Assembly: GCF_007676755.1 (NCBI RefSeq)
Contig: NZ_VEBK01000002.1
Span: forward strand, 1 to 64,000
Source of the DNA: Bacillus sp. FJAT-22090
Lineage (GTDB): Bacteria > Bacillota > Bacilli > Bacillales_A > Planococcaceae
Direction of reading: 5' to 3'
Length of the DNA stretch: 64,000 bases
Below the pieces are notes generated by a model, which was not told the DNA's origin, did not search any database, and saw only the letters and a list, made by a program, of their open reading frames with translations. A program made the position numbers and the translations under genes. Position 1 is the stretch's first letter. Every line of letters begins with the position of its first letter. Below, piece by piece: positions 53,331 through 62,455 of this stretch.

Positions 53331-56300
53331 ATGAAGATAAATCAATTAATTGCGAATAATATCAACAGATTAGATGCAGTCCTACCAGTAGACAAATCAT
53401 TAGGAATTGCTGGTTTGTCGGGGTCTGGGAAAACAACTTTTTGTCAGACAATTGGAGAAGAATCCAAGAAACGTCTCGTTTCCTTATTACCAAAAGCAGA
53501 ATATCAGTATTTATTTCCCGATATTATGGAAACCAATTTTAGTAGCATAAAGATGGAAGAAATTCCTTTAGTACTTTTCCTTGGAAAATCATCTATCTCT
53601 TCCAATCCACGTTCGACGATTGGGACGCATACTGGAGTTTTTAAAGAGATTCGAGAGAGGCTTGCTGAAAAGTTTAATCTGTCTCCTGAAGTTTTCTCCT
53701 TTAATAATGCGTTAGGCTGGTGTCCTGATTGTAAAGGACGCGGCACAACCAAAAATGTTGAATGTAAAAAGTGTGAGGGCAAGCGTTATAATCTTGAAGT
53801 AGAACAAAGAAAGATTGAATTATTGACGAGGCCACATAGTATATCCGACATCAATAACTTAAGTATCGAAACAATACTTTCGCTTGGAGAAGAATTACAT
53901 ATTAGTGAAGCGAAACAACATATTCTTAAAAACATTATTAATATGAATATCGGCTATTTAACATTAAATCGCATTATGGGTACATTGTCAGGTGGAGAGT
54001 TAACAAGACTTTACTTGGCAGAATTTATGTCTTCCAGTGAAAATACCGTAATAATTATCGATGAGATTTCAGTTGGTCTGGATCATCAAACCCTATTAAA
54101 AATTTTAGAAGAGATTCAACAATTAGGATGTAAGAATCAAATCTGGGTTATAGACCATTCTGACACTGTTCTAAACGCAGCGGAAACTCAATTGTTCTTT
54201 GGACCTGGTAGTGGTAAATACGGCGGGAAAATCGTGGAAGAATCTCCGCGACCAAAGCCGATTGTCGGTGAACTAAATCAGGAAATGCCAATAGAATTCT
54301 ATCAGTTTCATGACCTTTACTGTCGAAATATTCAAATGGCTGAAATGCAGATTCCTAAAAACAGAATTGTCACATTCACCGGAGAGTCTGGATGTGGCAA
54401 ATCAACACTTGTCAATGAGTGTATAGCGAAAGATTTTCAAAAGCGATATCCCAAAGATAAGCTAGTTATGGTTGGACAAGATCGAAACCAATCGATTACT
54501 AGTAGGTCTACAGTTGCGACGTTTCTTGATATTAAAAAGAAACTTACAAAATATAGTGAAGATATTAATGATATTTTCGAGCGCTCGATAGAAGATATTA
54601 TTGAGGAACTGCCGAAGGAAGATATTGTTCATAAACGCTTAAGTTTATTGATCAAACTTGGGCTTGGTTATTTGACGCTGGAAAGAAAAACACAATCTTT
54701 ATCGACGGGTGAATTTCAATGTGTTCATTTAGTTTCTGAGCTTTTTACCAACTCCAGAAACCCACATACACTTTTTATTTTTGATGAGCCTTCAAAAGGT
54801 TTATCACAAAACATTCTAAATCAATTTATTGATAGTGTAAGGGGCATTCTGCAAGATAAATCTGTCTCCATGATAATGATTGAACATAATGCTTACATGC
54901 TAGAGAACTCTGATTTCATTATCGATTTTGGTAAAAGGCAGCTTGAACCTATAGAACGGCTTGACGTTGTTAGTCATGATGATTATTTTCACAGCCAACA
55001 TAGTGAGGATCAAGTTTCTTCATTGCATATTCCTTCAACAATCAATCAACAAAATGGGGTTAATTACTTAAAAGACAATCATATTAACTATTTTAAAGAA
55101 GCAGAAAATGTTTATAAAGGCGGTATTTTAAAAAGTTTATCTTCAATGGCTCGCTTGATCTACGGTGAATATGATTCGGACATAATTGCACCTGTTATCG
55201 CTATTGATCTTGAACGTCACCTATATAGTCAATATACTTTTCTCTATGAAATAGGTGGATTAATCAATCACATTGTGGCGTCACATTCAACCAATAGAGA
55301 TACTAGAAGCTTCGATTTCTATTATCAAGACAATCATTGTCCAAGCTGCTCAGGACGAGGGGTGATAGAAAAATTCAATTTTGATGTCGTAATTCAAGAC
55401 AAGAATACACCGTTTTGGGATGGATTATTGCATCCTGATGTGATGGAAGTATTAAAGCATTATCAATACCCAAAATTGGAATTCCTTTTTGAAGAGATTA
55501 AGAATGAGCTTGGTCAAGATATAAGTAAAAGCTATAACGAGATGACCGATGCAGAAAAGCATACATTTTTATATGGATATTGGGAAAAGTCTTTTTATGA
55601 TAAAGCAGGAAAGACACGTAGAACTTGGACAGGCTTTAATAATATTATCGGGATGTATATGTTCATTTCGAAATCGATTATTAAAGAGCATATGAAAGAG
55701 TCCAAAGAGATGATTACTTGTCCGATTTGCGAAGGATCTGTGTTGAAGCATCATAAACAACTTAAGTTTAGCGATACAGATATTCGTGAAATCATACAGC
55801 AACCGCTTGAAGTAGTATTGAAAACAGTAGGAGCGTTACCTGAACTAGTTAAATTAAAATCTATTGTCGGAGGAAAAATGACATTGATAGAAGATGTCTC
55901 CTTACTACCTAGAGAAACACAAGTCGCTTTGAAAATGTTCGAACTAGAGTTAGCAAGCTTTGCGCACTATGAAATTGTTTTACAAAATGCTTTGCCATTT
56001 TGGAATAGTATTAGCAGCAATATCGAGGAAATCAGCAGGAATAATCGAATTACGATCTGTGATTTTCCTAATATCACAGAGACAAGAGAAAACATCATTG
56101 ATAAGTACTTCACCACTGGAAAATACAAAAAACTAACGTATGTCTATGAAGCATTGAGGTATAAAAAAATTGTCACTTTAATAAATAAAATAAAGAAAAG
56201 TCATCCATGCCCATTCTGCAATGGAAAGAAAGTCATTACGGAGGATAACCTCCATGATGGTGTATTTAAATTAACGATACCTTGTGTAAGTTGTAAAGAA

Positions 56301-56501
56301 ACTGGTATTAATAACGAAGGACTTAAAGAGGTTGTCGAAGGTATAGATGTTGAAACATGGCTAACTGGTAAAGTTAGTGATGTTAGTACCGAAAGTCTAG
56401 ACTCTGACCCTATTATGGATCTTCAAATTTTCAAACGTATACGTGAGTTGAATAAGCAAGAAATGATGGTTATTTACCAATTTCTTGAGCATAATAACTA
56501 A
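53331..56501 (+). CDS. UvrA-like twin ABC ATPase with extra C-terminal zinc-finger region
   Basis: 1056 residues. First ABC half: Walker A GLSGSGKTT (28-36), zinc finger C131/C134/C145/C148 (CPDCKGRG ... CKKC), signature LSGGE (219-223), Walker B IIIDE (241-245). Second half: GESGCGKST (351-359), a degenerate signature LSTGE (457-461), FIFDE (482-486). Walker A I to the zinc finger is only about 95 residues, so the UvrB-binding domain of true UvrA is absent, as is a zinc finger inside the second half. Residues about 550-1056 are an added region with CxxC pairs at 670, 797, 960 and 985. Hence a UvrA paralogue, not the repair enzyme. Such paralogues have been tied to drug resistance; the target here is unknown. 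Confidence 0.8.
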   Translation: MKINQLIANNINRLDAVLPVDKSLGIAGLSGSGKTTFCQTIGEESKKRLVSLLPKAEYQYLFPDIMETNFSSIKMEEIPLVLFLGKSSISSNPRSTIGTHTGVFKEIRERLAEKFNLSPEVFSFNNALGWCPDCKGRGTTKNVECKKCEGKRYNLEVEQRKIELLTRPHSISDINNLSIETILSLGEELHISEAKQHILKNIINMNIGYLTLNRIMGTLSGGELTRLYLAEFMSSSENTVIIIDEISVGLDHQTLLKILEEIQQLGCKNQIWVIDHSDTVLNAAETQLFFGPGSGKYGGKIVEESPRPKPIVGELNQEMPIEFYQFHDLYCRNIQMAEMQIPKNRIVTFTGESGCGKSTLVNECIAKDFQKRYPKDKLVMVGQDRNQSITSRSTVATFLDIKKKLTKYSEDINDIFERSIEDIIEELPKEDIVHKRLSLLIKLGLGYLTLERKTQSLSTGEFQCVHLVSELFTNSRNPHTLFIFDEPSKGLSQNILNQFIDSVRGILQDKSVSMIMIEHNAYMLENSDFIIDFGKRQLEPIERLDVVSHDDYFHSQHSEDQVSSLHIPSTINQQNGVNYLKDNHINYFKEAENVYKGGILKSLSSMARLIYGEYDSDIIAPVIAIDLERHLYSQYTFLYEIGGLINHIVASHSTNRDTRSFDFYYQDNHCPSCSGRGVIEKFNFDVVIQDKNTPFWDGLLHPDVMEVLKHYQYPKLEFLFEEIKNELGQDISKSYNEMTDAEKHTFLYGYWEKSFYDKAGKTRRTWTGFNNIIGMYMFISKSIIKEHMKESKEMITCPICEGSVLKHHKQLKFSDTDIREIIQQPLEVVLKTVGALPELVKLKSIVGGKMTLIEDVSLLPRETQVALKMFELELASFAHYEIVLQNALPFWNSISSNIEEISRNNRITICDFPNITETRENIIDKYFTTGKYKKLTYVYEALRYKKIVTLINKIKKSHPCPFCNGKKVITEDNLHDGVFKLTIPCVSCKETGINNEGLKEVVEGIDVETWLTGKVSDVSTESLDSDPIMDLQIFKRIRELNKQEMMVIYQFLEHNN

Positions 56502-56711
56502 AATACATGTTGTTAACAGGTTTTTGATAATTTAAAGATGTAAAGAAAAGTCCATTCTCTTTTTATTTGCAGAGAGAATGGGCTTTTTGGTTTAGGGAAA
56601 AGAGTTTCTTAATAAAAAGTCTATATTAATTTAGAAAAATAGAGTACTTTTAATTCTGAGTATTTGGTAAAATTGAAGTGAATTGAGACTATCTGGGGGT
56701 AGGAAATAAAT

Positions 56712-57368
56712 ATGAAAGCAATCATTTTCGATTTTGACGGAACTATAGCCAATACTTTGCCAATCTGTTATTATGCATTTCAAAATGTCTTTAAAAAATA
56801 TGATAATAAAACCCTTTCTGCGGAAGAAATACGAGCGATGTTTGGTCCATCAGAAACAGGGATTATTAGTAATAATCTTATTCATTCGAATAAAGAAGAG
56901 GCAATTGAACTATATTATGAGAAGTATTTAGAGATGCATATGCAATTAGTTGAACATAACAGAGAGATGGATGATTTGCTCGGTTTTATAAAAGGGAAAG
57001 GACTTCGACTAGGTATCGTTACTGGTAAGGCGAGAAGGAGTTTAGAGATTTCATTAAAAGCTCTTCAAATGAACAATCTATTTGACGTAATAATAACAGG
57101 TGATGATGTAATTAAACCGAAACCACATCCCGAAGGAATAATGAAGGCTTTATCTCAACTAGAGGTAAACAAAAATGATGTGATGTTTGTAGGAGATAGC
57201 GAGGCAGACATAGCAGCTGGGGTGTCCGCAGGTGTTCACACAATCGGAGTACAATGGTTAGAAGATTATCAAACCACTGAATTTATTACAAAACCAAATC
57301 AAATAATGAAAGAAATCCACGAATTAAAACAGTTGCTTAATGAACTCGCTATGAAAAACGGGATATGA
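56712..57368 (+). CDS. HAD-family hydrolase (phosphoglycolate-phosphatase-like)
   Basis: 218 residues. Motif I FDFDGTIANT with nucleophile D7 and D9, motif II VTGK, motif III KPKPHPEG, motif IV VGDSEADIAAGVSAG: all complete. A helical cap follows motif I, as in subclass IA (Gph/PpaX). The substrate is not set. Its stop overlaps the start of the frameshifted HD gene (ATGA), so they were an operon. Confidence 0.87.
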   Translation: MKAIIFDFDGTIANTLPICYYAFQNVFKKYDNKTLSAEEIRAMFGPSETGIISNNLIHSNKEEAIELYYEKYLEMHMQLVEHNREMDDLLGFIKGKGLRLGIVTGKARRSLEISLKALQMNNLFDVIITGDDVIKPKPHPEGIMKALSQLEVNKNDVMFVGDSEADIAAGVSAGVHTIGVQWLEDYQTTEFITKPNQIMKEIHELKQLLNELAMKNGI

Positions 57369-58005
57369 ACTATATTACGGATAGAATCTATGCTACTGAA
57401 TTACTTGGACAAGCCTACCTGCAAAACGTTGGACCTTGGTATAAACACTCACTTAACGTAGCTAGAGCTGCGGAATATATTATTTCCGAGTTGTAAAAAA
57501 GGGATTCACTCTTGATTGCGACATCGCCTATTGCGCAGGGCTTCTTCATGATATAGGAATATATAAGGGATTTACGCCGTCAGTAGTTCATTCTTATGAT
57601 GGTTATATGTATTTGGAAGAGCTTGATTATACAGGGAACGCTATTATATGTATAACACATTCATTTCCTTGCGAAAATAGGGATATTGAAGTAGCAGCCG
57701 ATTGGAAAGTTGTTCCGCTTTATATGAAGAAAAAAATAGAAGAAGTCTTAAATCGGAATTTCAATTATGATATGTACAATAAGGTTATTACGTTATGCGA
57801 TGCGTTAGCCGATGAAAATGGTTTTACAACGCTTGAGAAACGGTTTATATCAGTTGGCTTAAGATACGGTACAGATACATACACCGCAATTCGATGGAGA
57901 GGTTTTTACGAGATAAAAAAAGAGATAGAATCTTTTATAGGGATGAGTATTTATAGACTCTTGCCAGGCATCGAAAAATCTATTTATACAAATATGGAAT
58001 TCTAG
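57365..58005 (+). pseudogene. HD-domain phosphohydrolase, frameshifted
   Basis: ATG at 57365 gives NYITDRIYATELLGQAYLQN, GPWYKHSLNVARAAEYIISEL, then TAA at 57494. The homology continues one frame away: KKGFTLDCDIAYCAGLLHDI, GIYKGF, ICITHSFPCENRDI and on to TAG 58003. A single base lost within TTG-TAAAA near 57493 explains it. The H of HSLNVA and the HD of LLHDIG, which bind metal together, are thus on separate frames. An ATG at 57607 could start a 132-residue C-terminal piece without the HD motif. Likely inactive unless recoded. Confidence 0.8.
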
Positions 58006-58018
58006 TAAGATGAATAAA

Positions 58019-58069
58019 AAACTGCACCAAAAGTGTTTGTTAGTACTAGCAAATATGGTGCAGTTTATT
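58019..58069. terminator. Terminator after the HD gene
   Basis: AAACTGCACCA / TGGTGCAGTTT stem with a long inner loop that itself contains TTAGTACTAGC; T-run follows. Confidence 0.7.
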
Positions 58070-58149
58070 TAAGGATTTCGATAGTTTCAAAGATGGATCG
58101 TATTACTAGTGACATAGTCAACGTAAGAAATTTTGAATGAAAAATTGTT

Positions 58150-58374
58150 TCAGCACCTCTTTAATCCTCCAAAATAGTCTAGCAATAATTCTTCTCCTAT
58201 GAAGTCGAAAAATCCTGGAACCTCAAGGTTAATATTATTTTGTATGACTTTAATAATTCGCTCTATTAAATCTTGTTCTAGGTCCTCTCGGCAGTCAATC
58301 GTTGTTTGAAATAATACACATTGCAGTTTTGGTTCTAACTGTTTCAAAATTGACAGTATATCAATTTCGTCCAT
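58150..58374 (-). CDS. RsoA-like co-sigma (HTH_16) subunit
   Basis: 74 residues. IDILSILKQLEPKLQCVLFQ, then REDLEQDLIERIIKVIQ: the pattern of small HTH_16 proteins with sigma-region-2-like helices, such as B. subtilis RsoA, which supplies region 2 to SigO. ATG 58374 follows AAGGAGAAAA; the longer frame from 58419 overlaps the YvrJ gene and is not needed. It is the last gene of a three-gene operon that begins with a sigma factor consisting mainly of region 4. Together they would form a split sigma factor. Assignment rests on pattern and context. Confidence 0.72.
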   Translation of the reverse strand: MDEIDILSILKQLEPKLQCVLFQTTIDCREDLEQDLIERIIKVIQNNINLEVPGFFDFIGEELLLDYFGGLKRC

Positions 58375-58375
58375 T

Positions 58376-58549
58376 TTATTTTTCTCCTTTTCTTTTTTCA
58401 ATTCTACTATTAACAACATTCTCTATACTGTGCACGGCATTTTCAAGAGATTCTAATTTATTTTCAAAGCGATGTAACAAATAGATACTAACTACTATAG
58501 GAAAGCCAAAGTTACCGATTAATTGTACGATATTACCTGCATCAATCAT
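58376..58549 (-). CDS. YvrJ family small membrane protein
   Basis: 57 residues: MIDAGNIVQLIGNFGFPIVV, then SIYLLHRFENKLESLENAV. The GFPI-V-LHR-E-KL pattern with one membrane span (about 8-25) marks the YvrJ family, which in B. subtilis lies in the SigO region and is controlled by it. AAAGGAG stands before the ATG; the start overlaps the sigma gene by 8 bases and the stop lies one base before the co-sigma start. Function unknown. Confidence 0.8.
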   Translation of the reverse strand: MIDAGNIVQLIGNFGFPIVVSIYLLHRFENKLESLENAVHSIENVVNSRIEKRKGEK

Positions 58550-59057
58550 GAGCAATCTCCTTTCTAATAGTTTTTATTACATTTCTTCTTGTCTTAGATA
58601 CAGCTTGTTGAGTAATTCCTAAATAAGTTGCTATTTCTTTATCTGTCATTTGTCTAACATAAGCAAGTGATAGTATATTCTTTTGTCTATCTGAAAGCTT
58701 TCTTAAACAATTAAATAAGTCATCACTTGAAATATGGTCAACAATATTGTCAGAAAAAACAACTGAATCGGAAAAAGATTTTTCCAGGTAAATTGGAGAA
58801 AAATCTGTATTATTTGCAAGAATTAATTGGTTTCTTTTTCTATAAGTTCGCATCTTCTTATCATAATGTTTACTTTCATATTGCAAGACTTTTAGAAGAT
58901 AGGAGATAATTCTGTAGTTTTGGTAGTGCTGTTTGAATTTAGAGTCAATTTGCAGTTTTATTTCATCTGACTTAGTTGCGTTGAACTCCTCGAAAAGTTT
59001 CTTGTTAGAAGGGCATTTTAAAAATTCTTGAATTATTACCTGTTTTTCAGCACTCAT
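58542..59057 (-). CDS. SigO-like sigma factor (region 4 present, region 2 weak)
   Basis: 171 residues. The C-terminal 57 form sigma region 4: CLRKLSDRQKNILSLAYVRQ, then DKEIATYLGITQQAVSKTRR with a clear helix-turn-helix for the -35 box. The N-terminal part (KQHYQNYRIISYLLKVLQYE) lacks a recognisable region 2 of usual strength. This and the co-transcribed RsoA-like gene recall the two-piece SigO/RsoA system. AAGGAG before ATG. No anti-sigma gene is seen nearby. Confidence 0.82.
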   Translation of the reverse strand: MSAEKQVIIQEFLKCPSNKKLFEEFNATKSDEIKLQIDSKFKQHYQNYRIISYLLKVLQYESKHYDKKMRTYRKRNQLILANNTDFSPIYLEKSFSDSVVFSDNIVDHISSDDLFNCLRKLSDRQKNILSLAYVRQMTDKEIATYLGITQQAVSKTRRNVIKTIRKEIAHD

Positions 59058-59603
59058 TTTGTCACTCCTTCACAAATTAGAATACTCGTTCTGATTTGGT
59101 CTGTGAAAAATAATGTGTTATTTCCCAAGTTATAAGATATATCTTGTCCTATAAAGGGGATCACCTTAGATCAATAACAACCAGTCTTAATAAAATATTT
59201 TATTGTTGTATCAGATGTGCAAATATTGAAGTGGATGAGGAACTATAAGTAGTAGGGGAGCCATTTTAAGTCCTAGGGTATAATTAAATAAAATGAATAA
59301 ATGAAAAAAGTAATCGTTCTTTCCTAAATATTACTAAAAAACAAACATTTTTAGTACTAAAATAAGTTGGGAAATATCGTTTTATGTTTATTATTATTTA
59401 TATGTAAATGCATCTTATTTCCTGAAAGAAGGAAATTTTAATAATTCATACTACTTTTTGGATGTTGGACATATCTATATATATAGCTTGTGAATCATAC
59501 GCTGGTCTATAATTCTTGTCGTAAAATGTCGAGCGAATGAAAAAGGTATTTTACAATTTTTAAAGAATTAATATATGTACTACGTTCATAGAGGTGGGAG
59601 AAA
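59058..59603. other. Divergent intergenic region, 546 bases
   Basis: Very AT-rich, no gene. It separates the sigma operon (minus) from the HTH-TPR regulator (plus) and should hold both promoters and probably operators. A short palindrome-like ATATATCTTG/TAAGATATATC lies near 59130-59145. Individual sites were not assigned. Confidence 0.45.
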
Positions 59604-60911
59604 ATGAGTAGTATAGGTCATATCATCAAACAGGAGAGATTAAACCAAAAAATCAAACAGTCCGTCTTGGCAAAAGGGATTTGTTCTACTTCCTATCTCA
59701 GCAAAATCGAAAATAATTCAACAGTTCCAAGCGAAGAATTAATAAATTTTTTACTGAAAAGGCTTAATTTAAAGATAGATAAATTATCAACCGAAGATGA
59801 AAATAAATTTCTAAAATCTTTTTTCGTACTATATAAAAATGCACTTCTTCAGCGGGATAAAGAATGGATAAGAGCCGCATTAAAAGAATTTTCCGTACGG
59901 AAAAGCTACTTTTTGCAACTTAATAATTTTTATACCTATAATCTTTATATGTTCCGATTACAGCTAATACTGAATGAAAGGATTGACATTTTACAATCTG
60001 CATATGAGATGATAATACAAACAGAAGAGAACTTTGATGAAAAGCAGAGATTTTTAGCTAATCTAAATATAGGTCTTTATTTTTATTTAAATGGCGATTA
60101 TTACAAAGCTCTCAGCAGATTAGAAAAATCCTTGAAATTTGTTAATAGTGCTTCGAATGAAGAATGGGAAGTAGCAGACTTTCATAATGTGCTTAGCTCT
60201 ATTTACTTTAAATGTAATGAATTTTTTAACACGATTAATCATGCTTCAAAATCGTTGATGTACTATAAAGACAATCTTCTATTTGAAAGAGCTATCGATA
60301 ACTATATCGTTATCGGTGCCTCGCATAAAAAAATGAGAAATTATGTAGAAGCAGAAAAAAATTATAATCTAGCAAAAAAGCTAGTGATAGATTATAAAGT
60401 AATCCATTATGAAGGGATGATTTATCAAAATATTGGTTCATTATATGCGGTCCAAGAGAGTCATGAGAAGGCCATTGAATATTACGAGCTTAGTTTAAAA
60501 AGCAAAGAAGAAAATGACAATGTGGAAGGATACTTGGTAACAATTCTTTCCATCATTAAAGAGTTTTCTAAACAAGACAATCATATAGAGGTTCTTAAAT
60601 GGTGTGAAAAGGGTTTTAAAGCAATTGAAGAGGTAAAGAATAGGGATTTTACAGAACACCAATCTTATAGCTGTCATTTAGAAATATATAAAGCTCTCCA
60701 TTCTTCAACAGAGAAACTTGAAATAGTGCTAAAGAAAGGAATCAATTACTTTCAGATAATCCATGACGATCGACATGTACAAAAGTATTCCATTCTATTA
60801 GCAAATTACTACTTTAAGGAAAGCAAGTTTAAAGCTGCCGATTTATATTACCAAAAAGCAATACAACTTCTATATAAACAAAATTTAATTACTAAGTGGG
60901 AGGATTTGTAA
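59604..60911 (+). CDS. HTH-TPR regulator of the RNPP type (peptide-sensing)
   Basis: 435 residues. An XRE-type helix-turn-helix at about 5-58 (IGHIIKQERLNQKIKQSVLA, then STSYLSKIENN) followed by about 370 residues of TPR-like helices (ANLNIGLYFYLNGDYYKALS, GMIYQNIGSLYAVQESHEKA, ANYYFKESKFKAADLYYQKA). Size and build equal NprR/PlcR-class cytoplasmic receptors that bind re-imported peptides. A gene for an exported 44-residue peptide begins one base after its stop, the classical arrangement. GAGGTGGGAG before ATG. Regulon unknown; the adjacent divergent sigma operon is the first suspect. Confidence 0.85.
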   Translation: MSSIGHIIKQERLNQKIKQSVLAKGICSTSYLSKIENNSTVPSEELINFLLKRLNLKIDKLSTEDENKFLKSFFVLYKNALLQRDKEWIRAALKEFSVRKSYFLQLNNFYTYNLYMFRLQLILNERIDILQSAYEMIIQTEENFDEKQRFLANLNIGLYFYLNGDYYKALSRLEKSLKFVNSASNEEWEVADFHNVLSSIYFKCNEFFNTINHASKSLMYYKDNLLFERAIDNYIVIGASHKKMRNYVEAEKNYNLAKKLVIDYKVIHYEGMIYQNIGSLYAVQESHEKAIEYYELSLKSKEENDNVEGYLVTILSIIKEFSKQDNHIEVLKWCEKGFKAIEEVKNRDFTEHQSYSCHLEIYKALHSSTEKLEIVLKKGINYFQIIHDDRHVQKYSILLANYYFKESKFKAADLYYQKAIQLLYKQNLITKWEDL

Positions 60912-60912
60912 A

Positions 60913-61047
60913 GTGAAAAGGAAAAGCATATTTATATGGTTAACTTTATCTATGATTTTGGCTTTAAGTTTTACAACTAGCACAAATAATATTGCCGAAG
61001 AAGAAATACCTAGACCTACATCGATCGAATACTCATCCTTAATATAA
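60913..61047 (+). CDS. Exported propeptide, candidate signalling peptide
   Basis: 44 residues from GTG 60913, with GGGAGGA inside the end of the regulator gene, eight bases before. Basic start VKRKSIF, hydrophobic core IWLTLSMILALSF, small residues (TTSTNN) as in a Sec signal, then a short polar tail AEEEIPRPTSIEYSSLI. This is the form of Phr, PapR and NprX precursors, whose last 5-10 residues become the pheromone. Translation coupled to the regulator. A strong terminator ends the pair. The active peptide is not determined. Confidence 0.72.
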   Translation: MKRKSIFIWLTLSMILALSFTTSTNNIAEEEIPRPTSIEYSSLI

Positions 61048-61082
61048 ATTGTTGATTGTTTTTGAGTGTGTGTAAATAGAAG

Positions 61083-61127
61083 AAAAAGATACTCATCAGC
61101 TTAAAGAACTGATGAGTATCTTTTTGT
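61083..61127 (+). terminator. Terminator of the regulator-peptide operon
   Basis: A perfect 17-bp stem (61083-61099 with 61109-61125) ending in T-run. Confidence 0.9.
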
Positions 61128-61305
61128 GAAATATCTAGTTGTTCCGACAGAAAGCAAAGAGGATATAATACTTCATTACCATTTACCTTACGTAAGTTGC
61201 AGCAATACAAGTAATCTAAACATGAAAAGACGAACTCCTATACGCTAAGAACCCTGCTTTTTACAGAGGTCAGTTCAACTAATGCCCCTTTTCTTGTACA
61301 TCCGA

Positions 61306-62202
61306 TTAAAAATTCGAAAACTTTTCCCGAATTTCTTTTAAAAACATATCAGCAGCAGCGGAAAAAACATGATGCTTTTTCCAAACAATATTTAAGCCAG
61401 ATTCAAGTCTTGGCTCTAATGGTCTAAAACAAAGGTTACTATCACTAGACGTATTCACTATTTTATCAATGGTTACCGCATAACCGATTCCCTCTTCAAC
61501 CATAATAGCAGCATTGTAGGCTAGATTGTATGTAGTTACGATGTTTAGTTTATCAAAATCCTCGCCAAACCAGTCGGCAAATTCATTTTTAGAAAACGTC
61601 TGTTTCATTGCCTGTCGCGAACAAATTAGTGGTGCATTTAATAAATCATCTGCTTGAATGGCATCTTTAGAAGCCAAGGCACTATCTTTTCTCAAAACAA
61701 CCCCCCAAATGTCTTTGGCTGGTATATTGATATAATTGTATTTTGATAGATCAGCTGGCTGTATTAAAATACCAAAGTCAAGCAAACCCTTGTCAAGCCG
61801 TTCAGTCACATCGTCTTCGTTTCCACTGTAGAGGTGATACCGTATTTGGGGAGATTGTAAATGTAAACCCTTACCTACCCGTGCAATCTGTTTCATGGCG
61901 TCTGTTTCCCCACCACCAATATAAACATCACCACTTATAGTTTCTTCCATGGACCTAAATTCTGCTTCTAATTTATCGACCAAATCAACGATTTCTTCTG
62001 CTCTTTTACGGAGCAACATTCCTTCATCCGTAAGAATGATACTGTGGCTACTGCGTATAAATAGAATTTTCCCTAATTCTTGTTCAAGATCTTTTAATTG
62101 TCTAGACAAAGTTGGCTGTGTAAGATTCAAAAAATTAGCAGCACCTGTAATGCTTCCTACTCTTGCAACAGCAAGAAAATATCGCAGAACTCTTAATTCC
62201 AT
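61306..62202 (-). CDS. LysR-family transcriptional regulator
   Basis: 298 residues. HTH at about 2-60 (LRYFLAVARVGSITGAANFL, then LTQPTLSRQLKDLEQELG), followed by a type-2 periplasmic-binding-like effector domain (about 90-295; GGGETDAMKQIARVGKGL, LLDFGILIQPAD). Divergent from the MFS gene with about 250 bases between, so it most likely controls that exporter. The inducer is unknown. GGAGGAG before ATG. Confidence 0.9.
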   Translation of the reverse strand: MELRVLRYFLAVARVGSITGAANFLNLTQPTLSRQLKDLEQELGKILFIRSSHSIILTDEGMLLRKRAEEIVDLVDKLEAEFRSMEETISGDVYIGGGETDAMKQIARVGKGLHLQSPQIRYHLYSGNEDDVTERLDKGLLDFGILIQPADLSKYNYINIPAKDIWGVVLRKDSALASKDAIQADDLLNAPLICSRQAMKQTFSKNEFADWFGEDFDKLNIVTTYNLAYNAAIMVEEGIGYAVTIDKIVNTSSDSNLCFRPLEPRLESGLNIVWKKHHVFSAAADMFLKEIREKFSNF

Positions 62203-62455
62203 AAAACACTCCTCCTTTATAACGTTTGATTATAAACATTTTGAGCATACCTATCAAGCATATCTATATATACAATATAAGTATTTGGCATTGTCATAAA
62301 GCATAGTTAGAATTAATAGCGAAAGGATATAGGGATGTATAAGCAACTGGAATGGAAGTAAATCAGTTTAAGATGTAATTGCATTGAAAAAATGGAATAA
62401 ACGTAGTGTCATTATTCATCTAAGACTTCACTTTTCTGAAAGAAGGAAATCTTTT

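Noticed and set aside
53331-56501. Genuine excinuclease UvrA
   Set aside because: UvrB-binding domain and second zinc finger are missing, and the length and C-terminal half do not fit.
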